Origin: Nanobdellota archaeon
Lineage (GTDB): Archaea > Nanobdellota > Nanobdellia > Pacearchaeales > GW2011-AR1
Direction of reading: 5' to 3'
Assembly: GCA_018830845.1 (NCBI GenBank)
Contig: JAHJRS010000074.1
Coordinates: 1-7,191 of the forward strand
DNA length: 7,191 bases
Shown piece by piece: positions 1 through 5,151 of the stretch (position 1 is its first letter; each line of letters starts with the position of its first letter). Below the pieces are notes generated by a model. That model did no database searches, was not told where the DNA came from, and saw only the letters and a list, made by a program, of their open reading frames with translations. Made by a program: the position numbers and the translations under genes.

Positions 1-20
1 CATTTTAACAAAAACAATAA

Positions 21-30
21 ATTTATAAAT
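21..30 (+). promoter_or_regulatory. TATA box of the Fic gene
   Basis: ATTTATAAAT is centred 25.5 bases before the ATG at 51. Archaeal TATA boxes normally sit about 26 bases before the transcription start, so the mRNA should begin at or next to the ATG and be leaderless. No Shine-Dalgarno-like sequence precedes the ATG. The box is its own reverse complement, so it could also bind TBP for a gene running leftwards out of the window. Confidence 0.7.
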
Positions 31-50
31 ATGTAGATATACTAACTCTT

Positions 51-944
51 ATGGTAGAAATTAAACAAATTAAAAAAGGAAATAAGAAGTATTTTTATCT
101 TGTGCACAGTTATCGAGAAGGCAACTCTGTCAAAAAGAAACAAGTTTACTTGGGAGAAGATATCCCTAAAAATATTGAGTCTAAGAAAAAAGATTTTATG
201 CAGGAATTTTATAAAGAAAAATTTTTAATAAATATCAATAATTTGAGAAATAATTTTAATAAAGAGTATAAGGATTTGCCTATTTCTGCTAAGAAAAAGT
301 CTAAAGATACTTTTGCTGTTAAATTTACTTATAATACTCAAAGAATTGAAGGAAGCACCCTTTCATTAAAAGATACTGCCAGACTTCTTGAGGGGGGAAT
401 AACTCCCTCTTCAAAACCGATAAAGGATGTAAAGGAAGCAGAAGCACACAAAAAAGTTTTCTTTGAAATGCTTGATTATGAAAAAGATCTAAACTTACAA
501 ATTATTTTAAAATGGCATAATGAATTAATGAATCAAACTGCAAAAGATATAGCTGGAAAAATCAGAAATCATGAGGTTGCAATCTCTCAATCTAAATTCA
601 AACCCCCAATGCATTTAGAATTGGATATTTTATTGAAAGAATTCTTTGATTGGTATAATAAAAACAAGAAGGACCTGCACCCGGTTGAGTTGGCAGCCTT
701 AGCCCATTTGAAATTTGTAACTATCCACCCTTTCACAGACGGAAATGGAAGAATTTCTAGATTAATAATGAATTTTATTTTAAAAAAGTTTAATTTTCCA
801 ATGTTGGATATTCCTTATACAAAAAGATCTAGTTATTATAATGCACTAGAACGGTCTCAGGTAAATCAAAATGAAAATATTTTTATTCAATGGTTTTTCA
901 GAAGATATTTAGTTGAACATAAAAGATACTTAAAGAATAATTAA
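51..944 (+). CDS. Fic-domain protein adenylyltransferase, self-inhibited type
   Basis: Fic enzymes usually transfer AMP from ATP to a hydroxyl side chain of a target protein in the cytoplasm. The catalytic motif HPFTDGNGRISR (residues 226-237) matches the family consensus HPFx(D/E)GNGRxxR in full, with catalytic His226 and the Asp230 that coordinates metal. TQRIEG (96-101) matches the inhibitory helix consensus (S/T)xxxE(G/N), with Glu100 as the residue that would block the ATP gamma-phosphate. The protein therefore looks like a class II Fic that inhibits itself and needs no separate antitoxin. AGKIR (168-172) and the following stretch fit the target-binding flap region. Residues 1-40 (YFYLVHSYREGNSVKKKQ, then YLGE) resemble the N-terminal module of some transposases and archaeal Fic proteins. 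The ATG is placed by the TATA box at 21-30. Leucine codons are mainly TTA/TTG, unlike trpS, which suggests lateral transfer. The target protein cannot be inferred. Confidence 0.94.
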   Translation: MVEIKQIKKGNKKYFYLVHSYREGNSVKKKQVYLGEDIPKNIESKKKDFMQEFYKEKFLININNLRNNFNKEYKDLPISAKKKSKDTFAVKFTYNTQRIEGSTLSLKDTARLLEGGITPSSKPIKDVKEAEAHKKVFFEMLDYEKDLNLQIILKWHNELMNQTAKDIAGKIRNHEVAISQSKFKPPMHLELDILLKEFFDWYNKNKKDLHPVELAALAHLKFVTIHPFTDGNGRISRLIMNFILKKFNFPMLDIPYTKRSSYYNALERSQVNQNENIFIQWFFRRYLVEHKRYLKNN

Positions 945-964
945 AATTGAGACATTTTATCTGT

Positions 965-983
965 CGTTCGGCCGGGGCGTTTT
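965..983 (+). terminator. Possible hairpin and U-tract after the Fic gene
   Basis: CGTTC (965-969) can pair with GGGCG (975-979) around a 5-base loop, with two G-U pairs, and is followed directly by TTTT (980-983). In an AT-rich window this GC-rich block stands out. It could end Fic transcription, but the stem is short, and archaeal termination usually relies on U-tracts alone. Confidence 0.3.
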
Positions 984-994
984 AGTCCAAAAAC

Positions 995-1002
995 TTTTTT
1001 AA
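995..1002 (+). promoter_or_regulatory. Weak TATA-like element before the sequon-rich membrane gene
   Basis: TTTTTTAA is centred 26.5 bases before the ATG at 1025, the spacing seen for the other genes here, but it is a poor TATA match. The T-run could instead be a terminator for the upstream gene. Confidence 0.3.
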
Positions 1003-1024
1003 CTGCTGTTTATTCTTAATAAAA

Positions 1025-1879
1025 ATGAGTGCTGGAAAAAAAATTCTCCCCATAGCAATTTCAATTGTTTTGGTGATTTCATTGTTTGTCCTTGGAATCC
1101 TGTGGAGTTCTTACACTTTCCTTTATCCCGAAGTTTACAAAGAGACTTTTGAAAAAACCAATTTTTATGACTCAGTAACCCTCTCTCAGATTCCGGGAGG
1201 AGATTTTATAACACTTCCTGAATACGGGATGAAAGGGATTTTGGATAATTTTATTGAAAGCACCCTTTCATACCTTAGAGGAGACTCCGAAAACCTAAAC
1301 CTGACTTTTGAAGTTGACTCGGAAAAACTTGATGACTTCCTCCTAAAAGAATCCCAAAAAATACGGATTTGTAATGTTGGAGAAGAGCCTTTTTTAGGAA
1401 AAAAACCAAATTGCAGACCTCCTGAATTGAACGCCTCAGAATACCTTGAAGAGATTCTGGAAAAAAACAATTTCACAGTCCCCGAAAACAAAAGAGTAAA
1501 CATTGCAGGTCTTCTTGGTTTTGACGGAGGAAATATTTCAAAAATAAGAAACTACACAATTGCTTACAAATATCTCCTTTACGGACTTGGAATTTTCATT
1601 TTGGTTTTATCCCTCATCATATTTTTCATTTCCGAAACAAAAACAAGGTGGGCAGGAATTGACTTTTTAATTTCAGGGGCACTTGTGTTTTCCATGGGGT
1701 TTCTTGCCTTCCCACTAATAATTCAAAGCCTTTCAAGCGGGATAGGATTTATAGAATCAGCCTCAAAAAACTTTTTGGAGATTCTTTATTCAAGGCTGAC
1801 AATTTACTCAATTGCAATCGGAGGGATAGGAATTGTTGGAATTGCTCTCTCATTTTTTATAAATAAAAAAACAAAATAA
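1025..1879 (+). CDS. Uncharacterised membrane protein with a glycosylatable external domain
   Basis: I do not recognise this family. Hydrophobicity suggests one N-terminal membrane anchor (residues about 7-29), a hydrophilic domain of about 150 residues (30-180), then three membrane helices (about 181-203, 210-235 and 258-279) and a short basic tail (KKTK). A basic start (GKK) before the first helix favours the 30-180 domain lying outside. That domain contains five N-x-S/T sequons (Asn92, 136, 149, 170, 176) and the protein's only two cysteines (Cys116, Cys130), which could form a disulfide. No sequon occurs elsewhere in the protein. A single anchor, an external domain and a C-terminal helical bundle would suit a sensor, transporter accessory or envelope-anchored factor, but nothing visible decides among these. 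CTT is common among its leucine codons, as in trpS and unlike the Fic gene next door. It ends 1 base from the convergent gene at 1881. Confidence 0.85.
   Translation: MSAGKKILPIAISIVLVISLFVLGILWSSYTFLYPEVYKETFEKTNFYDSVTLSQIPGGDFITLPEYGMKGILDNFIESTLSYLRGDSENLNLTFEVDSEKLDDFLLKESQKIRICNVGEEPFLGKKPNCRPPELNASEYLEEILEKNNFTVPENKRVNIAGLLGFDGGNISKIRNYTIAYKYLLYGLGIFILVLSLIIFFISETKTRWAGIDFLISGALVFSMGFLAFPLIIQSLSSGIGFIESASKNFLEILYSRLTIYSIAIGGIGIVGIALSFFINKKTK
1865..1871 (-). terminator. U7 tract downstream of the YjdF-like gene
   Basis: The minus strand has seven T's 10 bases past the stop codon of the gene ending at 1881. Oligo-U tracts are the usual archaeal termination signal. This one lies inside the last codons of the opposing gene. 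A-runs from lysine codons are common here, so it may be chance. Confidence 0.35.
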
Positions 1880-1880
1880 T

Positions 1881-2480
1881 TCATTTTTTATTATTTGAAG
1901 GAATCTTTTTACGCACCAAAAAGAGTGCAATTGCAGCCCAAACTACCGAACCAATGAGCCCATAAAACATATCATATATTGTGTCCTTAAGGGGCCCCAT
2001 ATATTGTGCATCTAAATTAAAATTTTCAAGTCCGGTCAGGTGAACCCCCACGAGCAGTGTATGAAAATACTGGTCTGAAAAGTATTCAATTATTTCCCAT
2101 GCCACACTCCATGCCAAGATAAGGGTTACCGAGAAAAAAATTAGCATTTTTTTGTCCTTTATCTTTTTTTTAAACAGAAAATAAAAGAGTGTGCAGGCTA
2201 CCATCGGAGAGAGAAGGTGTATCCATTTGTCAAAATTGGGCATTATATAAAAAAGCCCAAAAAAAAGCTCCCCGAATATATTTGCAAGAAAAACCAGCAT
2301 TATCCCAAGGTAAACTAAATTTGGAACTTTTAATTTGTAATAAATAAACAAAGCTAAAATTAATTCTCCAAACCAGAATATTGACCGAGCCGGAATATGA
2401 AACAAATCATAGATTCCCACGAAAAAAATAAAAGCCCATATGGCATAAATTAAGTAATCAATCCATCCCCTCTTGACCAT
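1881..2480 (-). CDS. YjdF/DUF2238-like (VanZ-related) integral membrane protein
   Basis: This is a polytopic membrane protein of 199 residues with about six hydrophobic segments. Its polar residues follow the pattern I associate with the DUF2238/YjdF family and its VanZ-like relatives: DKWIH (84-88), WEIIEYFSD (128-136) and DTIYDMFYG (166-174), each at the edge of a helix. The length is close to the usual 200 or so residues. The biochemical role of these proteins is not established. I place the start at the ATG at 2480 and not at the in-frame TTG at 2486, because a TATA box (2502-2509) is centred 25.5 bases upstream of that ATG and a leaderless transcript would exclude the TTG. It is convergent with the gene ending at 1879, 1 base away. 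The family call rests on motif memory, so it is moderate. The reading frame itself is secure. Confidence 0.7.
   Translation of the reverse strand: MVKRGWIDYLIYAIWAFIFFVGIYDLFHIPARSIFWFGELILALFIYYKLKVPNLVYLGIMLVFLANIFGELFFGLFYIMPNFDKWIHLLSPMVACTLFYFLFKKKIKDKKMLIFFSVTLILAWSVAWEIIEYFSDQYFHTLLVGVHLTGLENFNLDAQYMGPLKDTIYDMFYGLIGSVVWAAIALFLVRKKIPSNNKK
1884..1889 (+). terminator. U6 tract downstream of the sequon-rich membrane gene
   Basis: Six T's begin 5 bases after the TAA at 1877-1879 and lie inside the 3' end of the opposing gene, making a reciprocal arrangement with the minus-strand tract at 1865-1871. A chance poly-lysine origin on the other strand is possible. Confidence 0.35.
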
Positions 2481-2501
2481 TTTCAATCAAAGAAATTTTG
2501 G

Positions 2502-2509
2502 TATAAAAA
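2502..2509 (-). promoter_or_regulatory. TATA box of the YjdF-like gene
   Basis: On the minus strand this reads TTTTTATA, centred 25.5 bases before the ATG at 2480. It decides the start codon: transcription would begin at the ATG, downstream of the alternative TTG at 2486. Confidence 0.65.
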
Positions 2510-2535
2510 CATGGTGGTTGTCGGGCTTTAATTAA

Positions 2536-2550
2536 CTTTTTTGAAAAAAG
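2536..2550. repeat. 15-bp inverted repeat between divergent promoters
   Basis: CTTTTTT and AAAAAAG form 7-base arms around a single G. The repeat lies between the divergent TATA boxes at 2502-2509 and 2571-2578, where a shared regulator could bind. Low complexity makes chance occurrence quite possible. Confidence 0.25.
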
Positions 2551-2570
2551 AATCTGCATCACACATACTC

Positions 2571-2578
2571 TTATAAAT
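2571..2578 (+). promoter_or_regulatory. TATA box of the GNAT-like gene
   Basis: TTATAAAT predicts a transcription start near 2600, giving a leader of about 15 bases before the ATG at 2615. AGGT at 2603-2606 lies at a plausible ribosome-binding distance, so this may be one of the few leadered genes here. The upstream ATG at 2586 would lie before the transcription start. Confidence 0.5.
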
Positions 2579-2614
2579 CCTAAAAATGTCCGAAAAACAA
2601 GCAGGTTTTGCAAA

Positions 2615-3268
2615 ATGGGAATTGTGACAAGATTAGGTTTTGGGTACAAAAAGGAAATTATAAGGCTTGGAAAAATAGAATATCCTTTAATTGAAGAGTT
2701 TGAAGTTGGGGAATCCAAAATCCAATTAAAAAAAACTGACAACAAAAAGGCTGATGACGATCTTATAGTTAATGAATGGAGATTTTTTTATTATGACAAG
2801 GACCAAAATTTAAATGGCTACCTTGTGGGTCAGCCAATAAAAGACAAAAAAAACAAGGAAGATATGAATTTTTACCTGCAAAGAATTCAAAGCAGCCGTA
2901 CAAAGGAAAAAATAAGGGGCGCAATTTTACTTGAACAACTTTTAAAAAAAGGATATCGTGCACTAAAGAAACACTTTAAGTCGCCTCAGGAAAAAAAGAA
3001 CAATTCAAACGGACTTCAAAACGAAAGAGGCATATACAGACTTTTTGAATTTTCCAAATCTTATCTAAAGGATGAAGGTTTTTCAAGAATTATTGCTCAG
3101 GGTAATATTTGGATTTTCGACACTCTTAGTCTTTCTCTTAAAGCCGGATTTAGAGATTTAGACAGGGAAAGAAAAATAGAACAGTACAAAACTCCTGAAG
3201 AAAGAAAAAAATATTATTCCCAGCTTGAAAAAATCACCGGATTAGTTGTATTGGAATACCCCCTCTAA
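2615..3268 (+). CDS. Divergent GNAT-like acetyltransferase candidate
   Basis: This is a soluble, strongly charged protein of 217 residues with no membrane segment or signal peptide. The layout suggests a degenerate GCN5-related N-acetyltransferase fold. NGYLVGQPI (67-75) is like the beta-4 strand. YLQRIQSSRTKEKIRGAILLEQLL (87-110) sits where the beta-4/acetyl-CoA-binding loop and following helix would be, with KIRG in place of the usual R/QxxGxG/A. A helix and strand follow (YLKDEGFSRIIAQG, 150-163), then LSLKAGFRDL (173-182), which resembles the common GNAT ending 'LYEKLGFREL'. An insert of about 30 charged residues (115-142) separates these halves. The acetyl-CoA loop is poorly conserved, so the protein may be a non-acetylating relative or a different fold. 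The substrate is unknown. Its stop codon overlaps that of the convergent gene at 3265. Confidence 0.45.
   Translation: MGIVTRLGFGYKKEIIRLGKIEYPLIEEFEVGESKIQLKKTDNKKADDDLIVNEWRFFYYDKDQNLNGYLVGQPIKDKKNKEDMNFYLQRIQSSRTKEKIRGAILLEQLLKKGYRALKKHFKSPQEKKNNSNGLQNERGIYRLFEFSKSYLKDEGFSRIIAQGNIWIFDTLSLSLKAGFRDLDRERKIEQYKTPEERKKYYSQLEKITGLVVLEYPL
3205..3233 (-). terminator. U-tracts downstream of the DedA-like gene
   Basis: On the minus strand, T6 (3228-3233) and T7 (3205-3211) lie 32-60 bases beyond the stop of the gene ending at 3265. Both are inside the opposing gene. They are plausible archaeal U-tract terminators, but lysine codons on the other strand also explain them. Confidence 0.25.
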
Positions 3269-3864
3269 AAAGAATAGTTATGATATTTTTTTCTAAAGTG
3301 GGACTTTAACTTTTTTGAATAATTAAAAACAATCCCGGCAATTAAAAGAATAAAAAATGACGCAAGGGCGAGGCTGTCAAAATACCTCCAAATCCAGTTA
3401 AATCCTTCTCCACTAACATACCCTATCCCCCAGGAAATAATTGTCCAGAAAACCGCCATGAAAAAATTCCATATAAAATATTTTTTGAAAGGCACTTTTT
3501 TCTCACCTAAATAAAAATTTATTATGAATTTTGCCCCTGCAATAAACTTGGAATAAAACAATGCAACAAGAAGGCTGTTTAGTGTAAGAAAGTCTATGGT
3601 TGAATTTGCTTTTCTTAAAATATTTCCTACTTTTTTTGTTCTTTTAAGCCTGTCAAAATAAGGGCTTCTACCTATAAAATAAAAAAGACAATCTGCAATA
3701 ATCAATCCGGCAAATGTAAACAATATGGGCTCAAGGAATGAAATCTCTCCTTGCGAATAGAGAAAACCAACCAAAATCATGAAGGTGTCTCCAAAAACGC
3801 CTCCAAGCAAAAGATACAACATGGGTGAAAAACTAGAAATCATATCATAATTAAAGATACTCAT
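3265..3864 (-). CDS. DedA/VTT-family membrane protein
   Basis: DedA (SNARE-associated, VTT-domain) proteins are membrane transporters or scramblases. Characterised bacterial members move polyprenyl-phosphate or phospholipid head groups across the membrane, with proton-coupled acidic residues and a pair of arginines. Here the re-entrant and helical pattern is clear over about 13-178. IADCLFYFIGR (56-66) matches the GDxxxYxxGR motif with Asp58, and Asp26 falls where the family has its first essential acidic residue. The second conserved motif, RFIPGxR, appears as KFIAGAK (106-112): both arginines are lysines and the proline is alanine. WNFFMAVFW (132-140) fits the family's helix after that motif. 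The length of 199 is normal. The ATG at 3864 has a TATA box 26.5 bases upstream. Transport of a lipid carrier used by nearby glycosyltransferase-type enzymes is an inference from context. Confidence 0.85.
   Translation of the reverse strand: MSIFNYDMISSFSPMLYLLLGGVFGDTFMILVGFLYSQGEISFLEPILFTFAGLIIADCLFYFIGRSPYFDRLKRTKKVGNILRKANSTIDFLTLNSLLVALFYSKFIAGAKFIINFYLGEKKVPFKKYFIWNFFMAVFWTIISWGIGYVSGEGFNWIWRYFDSLALASFFILLIAGIVFNYSKKLKSHFRKKYHNYSF
3286..3292 (+). terminator. U7 tract after the GNAT-like gene
   Basis: Seven T's begin 18 bases after the TAA at 3266-3268, inside the 3' end of the convergent DedA-like gene. This is a reasonable U-tract terminator, without a clear hairpin. Confidence 0.35.
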
Positions 3865-3887
3865 TTCCTAAAAAAGAAAAAGCAGCC

Positions 3888-3893
3888 TATAAA
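3888..3893 (-). promoter_or_regulatory. TATA box of the DedA-like gene
   Basis: The minus strand reads TTTATA, centred 26.5 bases before the ATG at 3864, which predicts a leaderless or nearly leaderless mRNA. It shows that this gene has its own promoter despite following the GT2 operon on the same strand. Confidence 0.6.
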
Positions 3894-3922
3894 CTTTGCT
3901 TTTTTCCAAAATAAATTGGCCC

Positions 3923-4378
3923 CTACAATTTTCTTCCCGTTATTTTAAAGAGCAGATACTTGTAAAAATTTAATGCAAACAAAAGCAAAAGAAAAGCGCC
4001 TGCCTGGGAGAAAAACACGGGAATTGTGACCCTTCCTGATTCTTCAATTAAAAGTTTTGAAAAGTAATAAAGTGAAGGATAGTAAATGAATAAAGTCAAA
4101 AGAAAAGCAACAGGGGTAAAATATGCTATATCCTCGACGAATCTCTTGCTTGAAAATTCCCCCCTTGAAGTTTTAATTTTGTCATAAACCCTTGTTGAAA
4201 GCCAAAAAAGTGATGCTCCCACTATTGAACCCAAAACTGTATAAGTTGAAATTGTGCTCGCCTTCATTGTAACTTCAGAAACAAAATAACTTGTTGCCTG
4301 AGCGCCAAGAATAGCCCCCGCCTCTCCAAAAAGAAGTTCCTTATTAAAATTTATAAAATCCTTTGAAATTTTAATCAT
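3923..4378 (-). CDS. Small uncharacterised four-helix membrane protein coupled to GT2
   Basis: I cannot assign this 151-residue protein to a named family. It has about four hydrophobic segments (residues about 15-35, 44-62, 84-108 and 117-145). The first half is rich in small residues (GEAGAILGAQATSYF, then TVLGSIVGASLFWLSTRVYDK), a packing pattern typical of tightly associated helices. A charged loop (KIKTSRGEFSSKR, 67-79) divides it into two helical pairs. Its ATG overlaps the TGA of the upstream glycosyltransferase gene (ATGA at 4375-4378), so the two are very likely co-transcribed and translationally coupled. That makes a membrane partner of the transferase, such as an anchor, acceptor-lipid binder or flippase subunit, a fair guess. 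No GtrA, EamA or similar signature is convincing. Confidence 0.8.
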   Translation of the reverse strand: MIKISKDFINFNKELLFGEAGAILGAQATSYFVSEVTMKASTISTYTVLGSIVGASLFWLSTRVYDKIKTSRGEFSSKRFVEDIAYFTPVAFLLTLFIYYPSLYYFSKLLIEESGRVTIPVFFSQAGAFLLLLFALNFYKYLLFKITGRKL

Positions 4379-5097
4379 TTAAAATACACCTTTTTTTCTT
4401 TTGATGAAAACTCATGACCAAAAATTATTTTTGCATTCAGATAAAGATACAAAAAAAGAAGCTTCCAGAACCCTTTTTCCTCGAATCTTCTTGGAGAAAT
4501 TAAAGCCCTGCCCGGAGTTTTTAAAATTCTGAATTTGTAACCCATTTGGGCCGCTTTTTTTGAATATGCGGAATCCTCCCCAAATTCTATCTCACCAAAC
4601 CCTCCTATTTTTTTATGAACTTTGGACTTTGAAATCATATAGTTTTGCATGAAAGGTTTTTCCCCTTTTTGAGAAAGGGACATTATAATGTTATATGCTG
4701 AATAAAATAAAACTATCCGAATGTCTTTCCTTTTGTTTTTTCCATAGAAAGGAGCAATTTTAACAGACGCTAAATCAAGTTTCCTCTTCTTCAGTTCAGC
4801 TATTGATTTTTTTAGAAAATTTTTTTCCGGCAGTATTACATCAGAATCAATAAAAATTAATATTTTTGCGCCTTTTTTTATTGCGGCTTTTGCAGCAATG
4901 TCTCTCCCGAATGCGGGCAATCCGCCCTTGGTGATTATGCATCCATATTTTTTGGCAATTTCTTTTGTCCTGTCCTTTGAACCTGCATCAGCAACAAAAA
5001 CTTCAAAATCCTTGTAAGTCTGTTTTTTTAAAGATTTTAGGAGAGGGGGAAGATATTTTTCCTCATTTTTCGTAGGAATAACAACCGCGACTTCCAT
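4375..5097 (-). CDS. Family 2 glycosyltransferase (GT-A fold)
   Basis: GT2 enzymes transfer a sugar from a nucleotide donor to lipid-linked or other acceptors at the inner face of the membrane. The family features appear in order: VVIPTKNEEKYLPPLLKSL (5-23), the nucleotide-binding start; ADAGSKDRT (36-44), the usual D-x-S-x-D-x-T strand-loop, with Ala in place of the more common Asp-Gly; IFIDSDV (81-87), with the metal-binding DSD; GEDSAYSKKA (173-182), containing the catalytic ED pair; and SPRRFEEKG (201-209), the R/QxxRW-like region. The C-terminal stretch (210-226) is hydrophobic and could dock on the membrane, but there is no clear transmembrane anchor. The length of 240 is that of a single-domain enzyme. 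The ATG is placed by a TATA box 25.5 bases upstream. Sugar donor and acceptor cannot be read from sequence. The four-base overlap with the following membrane protein gene marks an operon. Confidence 0.92.
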   Translation of the reverse strand: MEVAVVIPTKNEEKYLPPLLKSLKKQTYKDFEVFVADAGSKDRTKEIAKKYGCIITKGGLPAFGRDIAAKAAIKKGAKILIFIDSDVILPEKNFLKKSIAELKKRKLDLASVKIAPFYGKNKRKDIRIVLFYSAYNIIMSLSQKGEKPFMQNYMISKSKVHKKIGGFGEIEFGEDSAYSKKAAQMGYKFRILKTPGRALISPRRFEEKGFWKLLFLYLYLNAKIIFGHEFSSKEKKVYFK

Positions 5098-5118
5098 TGA
5101 CTAAAGAAAAATTGAACC

Positions 5119-5126
5119 TATTTAAA
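5119..5126 (-). promoter_or_regulatory. TATA box of the GT2 operon
   Basis: The minus strand reads TTTAAATA, centred 25.5 bases before the ATG at 5097. It lies 9 bases from a perfect 16-bp palindrome (5136-5151), placing a possible operator just upstream of the box. Confidence 0.6.
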
Positions 5127-5135
5127 CTAAATGGT

Positions 5136-5151
5136 TTCAAGGCGCCTTGAA
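5136..5151. repeat. Perfect 16-bp palindrome TTCAAGGCGCCTTGAA
   Basis: Each half (TTCAAGGC / GCCTTGAA) is the exact reverse complement of the other, with no spacer. It spans the last four codons and TGA stop of the gene ending at 5137 and lies just upstream of the GT2 promoter. It could be a binding site for a dimeric regulator, or form a short hairpin at the end of the trpS operon transcript. Part of it is coding (Phe-Lys-Ala-Pro-stop). Confidence 0.5.

Noticed and set aside
1..3. CAT at the left edge as a possible start codon of a minus-strand gene served by the palindromic TATA box at 21-30.
   Set aside because: Only three bases are visible and the spacing (22.5) is short for a leaderless start, so a gene cannot be supported.
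962..978. TGTCG-TTCGGCC-GGGGC considered as a tRNA T-arm.
   Set aside because: The stems do not pair, the invariant A58 is missing, and no acceptor, anticodon or D-arm can be built around it.
353..1271. 14-base direct repeat AAGCACCCTTTCAT in the Fic gene (353-366) and the next gene (1258-1271).
   Set aside because: Both copies are coding (STLS in each protein) in unrelated proteins. One 14-mer match in 7 kb of skewed composition is not far from chance.
1186..1503. Minus-strand open frame of 105 codons opposite the sequon-rich membrane gene.
   Set aside because: It is serine/arginine-rich with no promoter and lies wholly inside a better-supported gene. Similar shadows at 2458-2745, 2769-2963, 5523-5726, 5916-6164 and 6449-6904 were rejected for the same reason.
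1991..1998. GGGGCCCC palindrome.
   Set aside because: It is explained by Gly-Pro codons in the YjdF-like gene and has no regulatory context.
1973..2008. Two copies of CATATATTGTG exactly 25 bases apart.
   Set aside because: They are within the YjdF-like coding region, read in different frames, with no further copies, so not a CRISPR or repeat array.
2586..2627. Short plus-strand ORF MSEKQAGFAKWEL before the GNAT-like gene.
   Set aside because: Its ATG lies upstream of the transcription start predicted from the TATA box at 2571-2578, and 13 residues give no independent support.
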